In this document: positions 51,775-59,169 of the stretch, in pieces | Layout: every line of letters begins with the position of its first letter | Numbering within the stretch: position 1 is the stretch's first letter | Assembly (NCBI RefSeq): GCF_023336935.1 | Contig: NZ_JAMBLR010000002.1 | Coordinates: 372,001-436,000 of the forward strand | Length of the DNA stretch: 64,000 bases | Origin: Phascolarctobacterium sp. ET69 | GTDB lineage: Bacteria > Bacillota > Negativicutes > Acidaminococcales > Acidaminococcaceae | Reading direction: 5' to 3' | Notes under the pieces: generated by a model | What the model was told of the DNA's origin: nothing | Seen by the model: the letters and a program-made list of their open reading frames with translations, nothing else | Database searches by the model: none | Position numbers and translations under genes: made by a program

Positions 51775-51833
51775 GGTAGACAAAGTGCTTGGTTATGAGT
51801 AGATTTAATAAAATTAAATTATTATAGAGGTAC

Positions 51834-53384
51834 ATGATGACAAAAGATTTACTTATATTTGTTTTACCAATTGTATTTAGTGGTTATTTTTTAATTAAAA
51901 ATAAATTTATTGGCTGCTTATTCATTGTTTTAGGATGTTTTATGGGTATAAGCGATTATACTTGTCATAAACTTTTAGGAAGTAATATAGATTTATTTAC
52001 ATTACTTAGAATTGATGGCGATATGATAGCAATGTCACCATATGTTTTGAAAAAACTTTTCTTTAGAATTTTGCTACTGACATTAATTACTATTCTAATT
52101 ATTTTAATAAAATTGGATTTAGTGTCTTTAGAAAATGTAATGCGATATTTTAAACTGGTTTATTCAAGTTTAAAAAAATTCTATAGTAATGTATATGATT
52201 TTGTGAAAAAAATAGAGCAGATTAATTATAAAGTGAAAACTATTGCTGTTATACCTATACTTATAGTAGTTTTTAATTTTACCCCAACAGGAAATGCATG
52301 GTGTAAAATAATTCGTGATGGGGCAGAATATATTAAATATTCCGCAATGTCTGCTGATGAATTGTTTCAAAATTTAGGTACTGAAAATAAATATGTATAT
52401 GATGAAAAAATTGAAGCTAAACCTGGAAAAAATATTGTAATAATTTATTGCGAATCATTGGAAAATGGATATTTTGATAGTAAATTATTTTCTGGTGTAA
52501 CACCGCTAATGAATAAATTAATAGAAAATGGTGAACTATTTTCTTATAAAAACTATGAAAACTGTGTGGGTTCGGGTTGGACTATTGGTGCATTGTACTC
52601 AACGCAGACGAGTTTACCATGTTTTTTTGGGACAGATGGGAATGCAATTTTTAATAGAGTTAAAGATTGTAAATTAGTATCATATGCAAAAGTATTAAAA
52701 TCAGCCGGATACAATAATCTTTTTTTATCAAGTGCTAAACTTGATTTTGCAGGAACTGGTAATATGATGAATATGCTTGGATATGATATAAAAGATTTTA
52801 AACAATTTAATGTTCCTTTTAGTAAAACCGGTTGGGGTGTCCACGATAAAGATTTATTTGAACAGGCAAAAATTGAATACGATAAATTGATGAAACAGCA
52901 AAAACCATTTAATCTTACACTTTTAACTGTAGATACTCATTTTACAAAAGGCGTTCCTGATGAACGATTAACTAATATAGTTTCTAAACAATTTTCAATG
53001 GATAAAATAGAATACAGTGTAAATAGTTTGGATTATTTGATTAATGATTTTTATCAATATATTAAAAAGCAACCGAATTTTGAGAATACAGAAATAATTA
53101 TTTTAGGAGATCATCCTTTAATGGGTAATGAGGATAATACTCCTGCGATAAAACAGTTAAAGAAAAGCAAAAGAAATATTACATTGCTTAGTAGCAAGAA
53201 ATCTCAAATTTATGAGGTAAACGATAAGTTAAGATATTATGATATACCAAATTTTGTATTAGATGTGGCAGAAGTAAGCAATAATGCAGTTTTTTCAAAA
53301 GAATTATTCAAGAATATGTCACCTAAAAAGGTAAAAAATGAAGGATCATTATTTACCCATTTAAATTTAAAACTTACAAACTAA
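51834..53384 (+). CDS. LTA synthase/OpgB-like phosphoglycerol transferase
   Basis: A 516-residue membrane enzyme of the alkaline-phosphatase-fold sulfatase group. Three or four hydrophobic segments occupy residues ~5-100, with another near 140-160. The periplasmic catalytic domain has IVIIYCESLENGYFD (~205-220), GSGWTIGALYSTQTSLPC with the likely nucleophile threonine (~245-262), VDTHFTKG and IILGDHPLMG (metal ligands). The family moves phosphoglycerol from phosphatidylglycerol to lipoteichoic acid, periplasmic glucans or surface glycans. In a diderm the last two are more plausible. The gene is more A+T-rich than the core and is bracketed by similar terminators, suggesting acquisition. ATG follows AGAGGTAC. 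Confidence 0.82.
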   Translation: MMTKDLLIFVLPIVFSGYFLIKNKFIGCLFIVLGCFMGISDYTCHKLLGSNIDLFTLLRIDGDMIAMSPYVLKKLFFRILLLTLITILIILIKLDLVSLENVMRYFKLVYSSLKKFYSNVYDFVKKIEQINYKVKTIAVIPILIVVFNFTPTGNAWCKIIRDGAEYIKYSAMSADELFQNLGTENKYVYDEKIEAKPGKNIVIIYCESLENGYFDSKLFSGVTPLMNKLIENGELFSYKNYENCVGSGWTIGALYSTQTSLPCFFGTDGNAIFNRVKDCKLVSYAKVLKSAGYNNLFLSSAKLDFAGTGNMMNMLGYDIKDFKQFNVPFSKTGWGVHDKDLFEQAKIEYDKLMKQQKPFNLTLLTVDTHFTKGVPDERLTNIVSKQFSMDKIEYSVNSLDYLINDFYQYIKKQPNFENTEIIILGDHPLMGNEDNTPAIKQLKKSKRNITLLSSKKSQIYEVNDKLRYYDIPNFVLDVAEVSNNAVFSKELFKNMSPKKVKNEGSLFTHLNLKLTN

Positions 53385-53396
53385 TGCTACATACGT

Positions 53397-53430
53397 AAAA
53401 GCCGCAGTTCAAAAGTGAACTGCGGCTTTT
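53397..53430. terminator. Bidirectional terminator between convergent genes
   Basis: AAAAGCCGCAGTTCA pairs perfectly with TGAACTGCGGCTTTT over AAAG. It can serve the phosphoglycerol transferase gene and, on the other strand, the chrA pair. Its outer stem resembles that of the terminator at 51511. Confidence 0.85.
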
Positions 53431-53497
53431 GCCTTAAAGTAGCATAAGTATATTTTTCCACACTTTTCTTCGTTTAAAGTTATATGAAATTAAAAAC

Positions 53498-54070
53498 TCA
53501 ATACACTAAAACGCCGATAATGCCGCTGATGAGCATAAGGCTGATTGCCCCTACTTTGCGGTAGTAATGCAGGTAAAACAGCACGGCCAGTACCGGTATG
53601 CCGATGGGGTTAAAGGTGCTGCTTTCACTGGTGGCATTGTCTATCGGGAAAACGGTAATATCTAAAAAGAAAATTACTGCCGTAATCATAAAGGCAATAA
53701 CCGCCGGGCGGATGCCGCACAGCGCTTCTTTAACAAGACACGACTGGCTGAATTTTTCCAACGAGCGGGCAACAAAATAAACTATGATGAACGAAGGCAG
53801 TGATACGCCGAGCGTGGCGATAAACGACCCCATAAACGCCGGTACAAAATCCGGTCCGCACACACGCGCCCCAACGTAGGTAGCGGTGTTGACGGCAATC
53901 GGACCCGGCGTCATCTGCGAAATGGTGATAATACGTGCGTATTCTGTTGCCGGAATCCACCCATGTGCCAAAACCTCCTGCTGGATGACGCTGACCATGG
54001 CAAGGCCGCCGCCGAAGGAGAACAGGCCGATTTTAAAGAACACAAAAAACAAATCCCAGTAAATGCCCAT
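53498..54070 (-). CDS. chrA: Chromate transporter family protein, second half-size partner
   Basis: A 190-residue membrane protein equal to one CHR domain. FFKIGLFSFGGGLAMV (residues ~11-26), ISQMTPGPIAVNTATYVG (~48-66) and about five to six hydrophobic segments are diagnostic. Short-chain CHR proteins occur as adjacent pairs that together make the full antiparallel transporter, unlike the fused ~400-residue form. Its ATG overlaps the stop of the upstream partner by one base (TAATG on the minus strand), so they are translated together. Family members export chromate or other oxyanions; the true substrate in this anaerobe is uncertain. Confidence 0.88.
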   Translation of the reverse strand: MGIYWDLFFVFFKIGLFSFGGGLAMVSVIQQEVLAHGWIPATEYARIITISQMTPGPIAVNTATYVGARVCGPDFVPAFMGSFIATLGVSLPSFIIVYFVARSLEKFSQSCLVKEALCGIRPAVIAFMITAVIFFLDITVFPIDNATSESSTFNPIGIPVLAVLFYLHYYRKVGAISLMLISGIIGVLVY

Positions 54071-54633
54071 TATTCAGCCCTCCTTCCCAAAAGGCGGTAA
54101 GCGGCAATGGCGTACAGCGCCGCCGCGATAACGGTAGAGGCAATGCCGAAGCCCAAAACGTAAATTTCTGAAACGGAAATTAAAAGTATAGCCCACCCAA
54201 GTTTGTTGCTGACGGAAGAAGCAAACATTTTTTTGGTGGCAACTACCAAAAGCACAGTAATGGCGGCGTTAACCCCGGCGAAGAATTTTAAAATGTAAGT
54301 GTTGCTGTCCAGTCCGCTGGAGGCAAACAGCATGGCAATGGCAAAAATAATTAAAAACGAAGGCAGCACTACGCCGATGGTGCAGACAAGCGCGCCCATA
54401 ATTCCTGCCAGACGGTAGCCTAAAAAAGTGGCGGAGTTAACGGCAATAACGCCCGGCAGCGATTGTGCAATCGCCAGCACGTCGGTAATGTCCTTATCGT
54501 CAATCCAGCCCTGGCGTTCAACAAATTCGTCGCGGATTAAGGGAATCATGGCAAGGCCGCCGCCGATAGTGAACAACCCTATTTTAAAAAACACATTAAA
54601 CATGTGCAGGTAACTTACTTGTTTTTGCTGCAT
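54070..54633 (-). CDS. chrA: Chromate transporter family protein, first half-size partner
   Basis: A 187-residue CHR-domain protein with FFKIGLFTIGGGLAMIPLI (residues ~14-32) and IAQSLPGVIAVNSATFLGYRLAG (~60-82). It is paralogous to the next gene and forms the first half of a short-chain pair. I start at ATG 54633, which gives the usual N-terminus; the frame extends eight codons to an ATG at 54657 and neither has a strong ribosome site, so the start is uncertain. Alternation of the two halves in opposite membrane orientation is the family expectation. Confidence 0.86.
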   Translation of the reverse strand: MQQKQVSYLHMFNVFFKIGLFTIGGGLAMIPLIRDEFVERQGWIDDKDITDVLAIAQSLPGVIAVNSATFLGYRLAGIMGALVCTIGVVLPSFLIIFAIAMLFASSGLDSNTYILKFFAGVNAAITVLLVVATKKMFASSVSNKLGWAILLISVSEIYVLGFGIASTVIAAALYAIAAYRLLGRRAE

Positions 54634-54786
54634 ATCAACACTTCTTTCCCAAAACATAATTAACAGGTGATAAATATATTATCTCCTAAATATGCAGGCT
54701 TGGCAAGTTAAATTGTGGATATGTTATTGTTTATGTCATTTAGTTTTAATTTACGTTTCCTCTTTGTATTTACGTTAATATTTTTT

Positions 54787-55368
54787 AATTTACTTTTTTA
54801 CACATCTTCATTCTTTTGAGTGATCAAAAGAACGAAGCAAGAAAAGTCATGCGGCAAACAAAAATTTACAGATTTTGTTGCTAAAGCAAAAAATCTGCAT
54901 GCGGTATGCCGAAACCAATAAAAATTTCCGCTAAACTCGCTGCGCTCAAACATCGGGAATTTTTTATTGGCTTTCAGTAAATACCGCTAAATTTTTAATG
55001 CCGCGCTCTGGCGTAAATCTTACTTCTCAAATGCTTATTATGAAAATACAATTTATAATTTTGTATTCTTAAAAATTTAGGTAACATTGCTATTGTTCAT
55101 AACAATTTACCTAAAGTACGAATTTGGACGAAGCGCGACATTCAAAAAATAGGCAAACTTATAATTAAGGCACTTGCAGCGTTTGCCGAGGACTGTTTGA
55201 GTTTGCGCAGCAAACGAGTTCCGCAGGAGCTGCAAGTGCCAGCTTATTTACTGCTTTTGCCGTTTATTTTTTGTTGGAGCGAAACTTTCTTGGTTCGTTC
55301 TTTGGTTACAAAGAATGAACATGAGTAGTAAAGTAAATAAAAAATATAATAAAGTAACTACAAAGACT
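54787..55368. repeat. Structured non-coding repeat, copy A (about 580 bp)
   Basis: A non-coding stretch homologous to 60618-61182. It has hairpins at 54811-54832 (TTCTTTTGA/TCAAAAGAA), 54915-54970 (16-bp stem around a conserved loop AACTCGCTGCGCTCAAACA at 54934-54952), 55169-55240 (GGCACTTGCAGC/GCTGCAAGTGCC with inner GTTTGC/GCAAAC) and 55293-55320 (GTTCGTTCTTTG/CAAAGAATGAAC). Its ends (from 54787 and up to 55338) form about 30-bp imperfect terminal inverted repeats. No ORF was found. It is probably a mobile, non-autonomous element or a large structured RNA. Confidence 0.75.
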
Positions 55369-55407
55369 AAACATATGTAAAAACTTATATCAAACTCAGG
55401 TTACTGT

Positions 55408-55435
55408 TTGACAAGAATTAAAAAAGCATTATAAT
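55408..55435 (+). promoter_or_regulatory. Promoter of antisense RNA 1
   Basis: TTGACA (55408-55413), 16-bp spacer, TATAAT (55430-55435): perfect hexamers, reading toward the toxin gene on the opposite strand. Confidence 0.88.
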
Positions 55436-55441
55436 ATAAAT

Positions 55442-55543
55442 AAAGAGGGATAATCCGATAGTCGCGTGTCGGTTCTCTCCTCGAAAGTTAACAACTGTTG
55501 AAAGAAAGACCGGCTTCGACCATAGCTGGTCTTATTTCATTTT
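55442..55543 (+). ncRNA. Antisense RNA, candidate type I antitoxin 1
   Basis: A predicted transcript of about 100 nt from the consensus promoter just upstream to an intrinsic terminator (AAGACCGGCT 55506-55515 with AGCTGGTCTT 55524-55533, then ATTTCATTTT). It contains no ORF and lies antisense to the 3' part of the holin-like toxin transcript, ending a few bases short of the toxin stop codon. The layout equals txpA/ratA-type systems, in which the antisense RNA pairs with the toxin mRNA 3' end and triggers decay. Confidence 0.75.
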
Positions 55544-55676
55544 ACGCTGTTATTTGCGTATCGAAATAATGATAGCAACGAGCGTTCCAAAGGCAATCAT
55601 TAAAGAAAGCGATTCGTATGTTGTCATTGCTATCACCTCCCTGAAAGAAGGAGGAACCAACCTATCGGATTATCCC
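55447..55676. repeat. Long-range inverted repeat framing toxin locus 1
   Basis: GGGATAATCCGATAG (55447-55461) and CTATCGGATTATCCC (55662-55676) are perfect complements. Next to them GTCGGTTC (55468-55475) and GAACCAAC (55654-55661) add eight pairs with one G-U, leaving a 6-nt bulge. In the toxin mRNA this joins the 5' and 3' ends. Confidence 0.85.
55550..55627 (-). CDS. Holin-like type I toxin peptide 1 (25 aa)
   Basis: The peptide is MTTYESLSLMIAFGTLVAII and then ISIRK. It has a short polar start, a single transmembrane helix and a basic end, the pattern of the Hol_Tox (putative holin-like toxin) family related to Bacillus TxpA/BsrG. The ribosome site GGGAGGTGAT is almost a perfect anti-16S match but can be masked by a CCTCC/GGAGG hairpin in the leader. 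Overproduction of such peptides damages the membrane. The antisense RNA on the other strand is the probable antitoxin. A paralogue is encoded at 61979. Confidence 0.82.
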   Translation of the reverse strand: MTTYESLSLMIAFGTLVAIIISIRK

Positions 55677-55685
55677 ATGCAAAAT

Positions 55686-55691
55686 AGTATA
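55686..55691 (-). promoter_or_regulatory. -10 of the toxin 1 promoter
   Basis: On the minus strand TGCTATACT gives an extended -10 (TATACT), with TTTATT 17 bp upstream as a weak -35. The transcript would start near 55679, immediately before the 5' pairing arm. Confidence 0.6.
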
Positions 55692-55712
55692 GCAGATGAA
55701 TATGTAAAAATA

Positions 55713-55740
55713 AACCCCTGAAAAAATTTTTCAGGGGTTT
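55713..55740 (-). terminator. Terminator of the OFA-type MFS gene
   Basis: AAACCCCTGAAAA pairs with TTTTCAGGGGTTT; on the minus strand ATTTTTAC follows. It lies 8 bp after the transporter stop. Confidence 0.85.
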
Positions 55741-55747
55741 GTGTGTC

Positions 55748-56968
55748 TTAATATTTTTGTATTTCTATATCCACCGATGTGCGCCATTTTAAAATAAGCG
55801 CAACGATAAGGCTTAACACAAATGCCGCAGCAAAAACGTACAGCGTTGCCGTGTAGCCGCTGGTGGTTTCGCGCATGTAGGATAACAGCAGCGGCCCGGC
55901 AATGCCTGCCAGCCCCCACGCTGTTAAAATTTTGCCGTGGATGGCGCTTAATTCTTTCGTTCCGAACAAATCGCTTAAATACGCCGGCATGCACGAAAAG
56001 CCGCCGCCGTAGCAGGAAATAATTACAAATACCAAAATCTGGAACAGCAGGGCATTAGCTGTTTGCGCCAGCAGGTAAAAAGCTGCAATTTCAATAATGA
56101 AAAACAAAACATATACGCTGCGCCTGCCGATATAATCGGAAACAGTGGACCAGGCAATGCGCCCGCCGCCGTTAATCAGCCCGATAATGCCCACCATGGA
56201 AGCCGCTGCTTCCGGCGTCATGCCTGCAACCTCCTGCGCCATGGGCGAAGCAACTGCCAAAAGCCCGATGCCGCAGGTGATGTTGGTAAAGAATATCCAC
56301 CACAGTGCGTAAAACTGCCAGGTTTTAAGTGCCTGCGCAGCAGTATAGCTTTTGGGCTGCAAAAGTGTGGTGTAGCCGCTTTTTGCTTGCTGCTCCTGCG
56401 GCTGTGTTTTGGGCGGCTCTAAGTACGAGGCGGAAAGCACCATAATTACCATGTAGGCTGCGCCCAGAATAATAAAGTTTTGCATAAGCCCGTAGGCCGC
56501 AACAAGGTGCTGCATTAACGGCCCGGCAATTAAACTTGCAAAGCCAAAGCCCATAATGGCAAGCCCGGTGGCAAAGCCGCGGTTATTGGGAAACCATTTA
56601 ACCAAAGTTGATACCGGGGTTATATAGCCAACGCCCAGCCCGATGCCGCCGATAAAACCGTAAAACAAATACAGCAGCGCAAGGCTTTTTAAATGTACGG
56701 CAAGGGCTGTGCCAAGCATACCTGAGCCAAAAAACAGCGCGCTGGTAAACCCGCTTCTGCGCGGGCCGTGTTTTTCTACAAAGCCGCCTAAAAATCCGGC
56801 GGAAAGCCCTAAAAACAAAATAGCAATGGAAAAAGCCCACGTTGTTTCCTGCAAGGTAAAGCCAAGTTCATCCATAATGGGGCGGGTAAGTACGCTCCAT
56901 GCATAAACGCTGCCGATGGAAATGTGGATGCCGACTGCCGCCAGTGCGATAAGCCATCTGTTTTTCAT
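55748..56968 (-). CDS. MFS transporter, OFA (oxalate/formate antiporter) family
   Basis: A 406-residue membrane protein with twelve hydrophobic segments. MKNRWLIALAAVGIHISIGSVYAWSVL at the N-terminus, GFIGGIGLGVGYITPVSTLVKWFP (~115-140) and a C-terminal half with CYGGGFSCMPAYLSDLFGTKELSAIHG are characteristic of the OFA family (OxlT-like). These carriers exchange oxalate, formate or other small monocarboxylates. ATG 56968 follows GGAGAGA; the open frame continues upstream, but that sequence is the riboswitch leader. Transcription is controlled by a ZTP-type riboswitch with terminator directly upstream, tying the transporter to folate one-carbon state and favouring formate as a substrate. Confidence 0.88.
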   Translation of the reverse strand: MKNRWLIALAAVGIHISIGSVYAWSVLTRPIMDELGFTLQETTWAFSIAILFLGLSAGFLGGFVEKHGPRRSGFTSALFFGSGMLGTALAVHLKSLALLYLFYGFIGGIGLGVGYITPVSTLVKWFPNNRGFATGLAIMGFGFASLIAGPLMQHLVAAYGLMQNFIILGAAYMVIMVLSASYLEPPKTQPQEQQAKSGYTTLLQPKSYTAAQALKTWQFYALWWIFFTNITCGIGLLAVASPMAQEVAGMTPEAAASMVGIIGLINGGGRIAWSTVSDYIGRRSVYVLFFIIEIAAFYLLAQTANALLFQILVFVIISCYGGGFSCMPAYLSDLFGTKELSAIHGKILTAWGLAGIAGPLLLSYMRETTSGYTATLYVFAAAFVLSLIVALILKWRTSVDIEIQKY

Positions 56969-57018
56969 AAAAAATCTCTCCTTCATGCTGTGCAAAATAA
57001 GGAGAGAACTGACCGGAT

Positions 57019-57123
57019 AACAAAAGCCGTCCGGGCACTTCTCTCTGCCCAGACGGCCGGCTAATCTTACAGCAGCGCGGTCCACGTGGTTAGTTCCACT
57101 TATATCCGTCAGTTCCGCGTCGC
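57019..57123 (-). promoter_or_regulatory. ZTP (pfl-type) riboswitch with terminator
   Basis: Read on the minus strand, the leader from 57123 has GGAACTGACGG, then GTGGAACTAACCAC and GTGGACCGCG, followed after a linker by GGCCGTCTGGGCA, the core order of ZTP/pfl aptamers (ACUGRCG, hairpin, GGG-like, CCGCCUGGGCA). GCCGTCTGGGCA (57046-57057) pairs with TGCCCGGACGGC (57026-57037, one G-U) and TTTTGTT follows, so the conserved 3' aptamer segment doubles as the 5' arm of a terminator. ZTP or ZMP binding, which signals low 10-formyl-tetrahydrofolate, should prevent termination and switch the OFA transporter on. Confidence 0.8.
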
Positions 57124-57143
57124 CTATGCAATTGAATAAATTA

Positions 57144-57171
57144 ATTATATCAGCCACGTCTTTTTTGTCAA
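57144..57171 (-). promoter_or_regulatory. Promoter of the riboswitch-controlled MFS gene
   Basis: On the minus strand: TTGACA (57166-57171), 16-bp spacer, TATAAT (57144-57149). Transcription would start about 10 bases before the aptamer. Confidence 0.9.
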
Positions 57172-57204
57172 GCAAATCTGCGCATAAGCCGGGCGATTTT
57201 GTTT

Positions 57205-57232
57205 TTGGCGCTGATTTGTGTTAAGATATAAA
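57205..57232 (+). promoter_or_regulatory. Possible promoter of the ABC-F gene
   Basis: TTGGCG (57205-57210), 16-bp spacer, TATAAA (57227-57232), 25 bp before the start codon; divergent from the riboswitch promoter. Confidence 0.55.
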
Positions 57233-57256
57233 CATACTTGTGAGCGAGGTAAGATT

Positions 57257-59158
57257 ATGATTTTAAGTGCAGAAAATTTGGGCCATAGCTATGGCGTAAG
57301 AACTTTGTTTAAAAATATCAGTTTTAATATAGAAGAAGGCGACAAAATAGGCGTTATCGGCGTTAACGGCACGGGCAAAAGTACGCTGCTGCGCGATATA
57401 GCCACCGGCGAACCAAGCGAAGGAAAGATTACCAAAAACGGTACCTGCGTAATTGAATATTTGCCGCAGGACCCTGCTTTTGACCCTGACGCAACGGTGC
57501 TGGAGCAGGTATTCAGGGGCGAATCGCCTCAGCTTGACGTTGTGCGCCGTTATGAAGAAGCAGTGCAGCAGGCAGAGGCAGAGCCGGAAAACAAAGCCGC
57601 GCGCCAGAAGCTGCTTGCCCTGCAGCAGGAGATGGACAGCAAATTTGCCTGGCAGATGGAAAGCGAAGCCAAAGCAGTTTTGGATAAACTTGGCATTACC
57701 GATTTGCAGCAGCCGATGAAAGAATTAAGCGGCGGGCAGCGCAAACGCGTGGCTTTGGCCGGTGTTTTGGTGCGCCACAGCGACCTTTTGATTTTGGACG
57801 AACCTACCAACCACATGGATAACGAAACCGTTGCCTGGCTGGAAGAAGTTTTGCAGAAACGCAAAGGCGCGCTTTTAATGGTTACGCACGACCGCTATTT
57901 TTTTGACCGCGTTGTAAACCGTACTTTGGAAATTGACGGCGGCGAAGGCTATTTATATACCGGCAATTACAGTTTGTTTTTACAAAAGCGCGAAGAACGC
58001 CGCATTGCGGCAGCCGGTGCAGCGCAGCGCCTGCGCAACGTGTACAGGCGCGAACTGGCGTGGATAAGCCGCGGGGCGGAAGCACGCCGCACCAAAAGCA
58101 AAGAGCGCATTGAGCGTTTTAATGAATTGAAAAAAGAAGTAAATAACATCAAAACCGAGCAGCAGCTGGAAATTTCTTCCGTTGGCTCGCGTCTTGGCAA
58201 AACCATTATTGAGTGCGAGCACATCGGGCTGGATTACGGCGGCAAAACCTATATTGATGATTTTAATTACGTGCTGCTGCGCAATGACCGCATTGGCATT
58301 GTTGGCCCTAACGGCAGCGGCAAAAGCAGTTTAATGGATATTATCGCCGGGAGGCTTGCGCCGACACGCGGCACCGTTAAGGTTGGGCAAACCGTAAAAA
58401 TTGGTTATTTTGCCCAGCACAGCGAGTTTAAGGATGCTGACTGCCGCGTTTTGGAATATATAAAAAACGTCAGCGATTATATTGAAACCGCAGACGGCAC
58501 GCGCATAACAGCGGCGCAGATGCTGGAACGCTTCCTGTTCCCGCCTGAGCTGCAATGGGTGCCGGTAAGCAAATTAAGCGGCGGCGAAAAGCGCCGTTTG
58601 TACCTTTTGAGCGTTTTAATGAGCGCGCCTAACGTGCTTATACTCGACGAACCTACCAATGACCTCGACATACCGACGCTTTCGGTACTGGAGGACTACC
58701 TTGATACCTTTAACGGTGCAGTTATTGCCGTATCGCACGACCGCTATTTTTTAGACAGGTTTGCCGGTAAAATTTTTGCTTTTATGGGCGGCGGTGAAGT
58801 GCGCCAGTTTATTGGCGATTACAGCCGTTACGAACAGGCCCGCGCCGAAGCGCAGAACCTTGCGCGCCAGCAGGAACGCGCACAGAGCACGGTTAAACCG
58901 CAGCAGCGCGAGGAAAAGCAGCGTGCGCCCAAAATGACTTATAAGGAAAAGCTGGAATACGAGCAGATAGAGCAGGTTATTGCGCAGGCAGAAGCGGAAC
59001 TGAAAATGACGGAAATGGAAATTAACGCCTGCGGCACGGACTTTGTAAAACTTACGGAGCTTACTGCCAAGCAGCAGGAGCTTACGCAGCGCATCAGCTA
59101 TTTAACCGACCGCTGGGCGTATCTGGAAGAACTGGCCGAAGCGGAAGCGGCAAAATAG
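57257..59158 (+). CDS. uup: ABC-F family ATPase, Uup-like
   Basis: A 633-residue soluble protein with two ATP-binding domains and no membrane part. First domain: Walker A GVNGTGKST (~residues 37-45), signature LSGGQRKR, Walker B LLILDEPTNHMD. Second: GPNGSGKSS, LSGGEKRR, VLILDEPTNDLD. The linker contains ISRGAEARRTKSKERIERF, and a C-terminal coiled coil (residues ~555-633, Glu/Gln/Ala-rich) is typical of Uup. ABC-F proteins act on ribosomes or, for Uup, on branched DNA and ribosome assembly. ATG 57257 is chosen because GAGGT precedes it by 8 bp and the family N-terminus (MILSAENL) begins there. A MATE pump gene follows after 11 bp. Confidence 0.9.
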   Translation: MILSAENLGHSYGVRTLFKNISFNIEEGDKIGVIGVNGTGKSTLLRDIATGEPSEGKITKNGTCVIEYLPQDPAFDPDATVLEQVFRGESPQLDVVRRYEEAVQQAEAEPENKAARQKLLALQQEMDSKFAWQMESEAKAVLDKLGITDLQQPMKELSGGQRKRVALAGVLVRHSDLLILDEPTNHMDNETVAWLEEVLQKRKGALLMVTHDRYFFDRVVNRTLEIDGGEGYLYTGNYSLFLQKREERRIAAAGAAQRLRNVYRRELAWISRGAEARRTKSKERIERFNELKKEVNNIKTEQQLEISSVGSRLGKTIIECEHIGLDYGGKTYIDDFNYVLLRNDRIGIVGPNGSGKSSLMDIIAGRLAPTRGTVKVGQTVKIGYFAQHSEFKDADCRVLEYIKNVSDYIETADGTRITAAQMLERFLFPPELQWVPVSKLSGGEKRRLYLLSVLMSAPNVLILDEPTNDLDIPTLSVLEDYLDTFNGAVIAVSHDRYFLDRFAGKIFAFMGGGEVRQFIGDYSRYEQARAEAQNLARQQERAQSTVKPQQREEKQRAPKMTYKEKLEYEQIEQVIAQAEAELKMTEMEINACGTDFVKLTELTAKQQELTQRISYLTDRWAYLEELAEAEAAK

Positions 59159-59169
59159 AAAGGAAGTTT

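Larger units (their letters stand above)
50853..51833. other. Non-coding gap at the right end of the island
   Basis: Nearly 1 kb without a credible gene. It holds a pair of 21-bp G+C-rich inverted repeats (51146-51166, 51404-51424), an AGGGTAAA/TTTACCCT inverted pair around 51341 and 51445, and two terminators (51511 and 51641) that follow no gene. A promoter for the next gene is at its end. The right border of the accessory region probably lies here. Confidence 0.5.

Noticed and set aside
33879-51830. Prophage
   Set aside because: Recombination genes occur, but there are no terminase, portal, capsid, tail or lysis genes.
54787-55368. IS200/IS605-associated (HEARO/OMEGA-like) RNA
   Set aside because: No TnpB/IscB-type gene is next to either copy, and the hairpin order does not match what I know of those RNAs.
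55550-55627. Holin of a resident prophage
   Set aside because: No endolysin, capsid or tail genes are near either peptide, and both have antisense promoters, which favours a type I toxin.
55630-55638. TATCACCT match to the rlmH 3' end as a possible distant att site
   Set aside because: The match is eight bases and is simply the reverse of the toxin ribosome site GGAGGTGATA.
56968-57175. N-terminal extension of the OFA transporter
   Set aside because: The frame is open, but the DNA is a promoter-riboswitch-terminator region and the ribosome site lies before ATG 56968.
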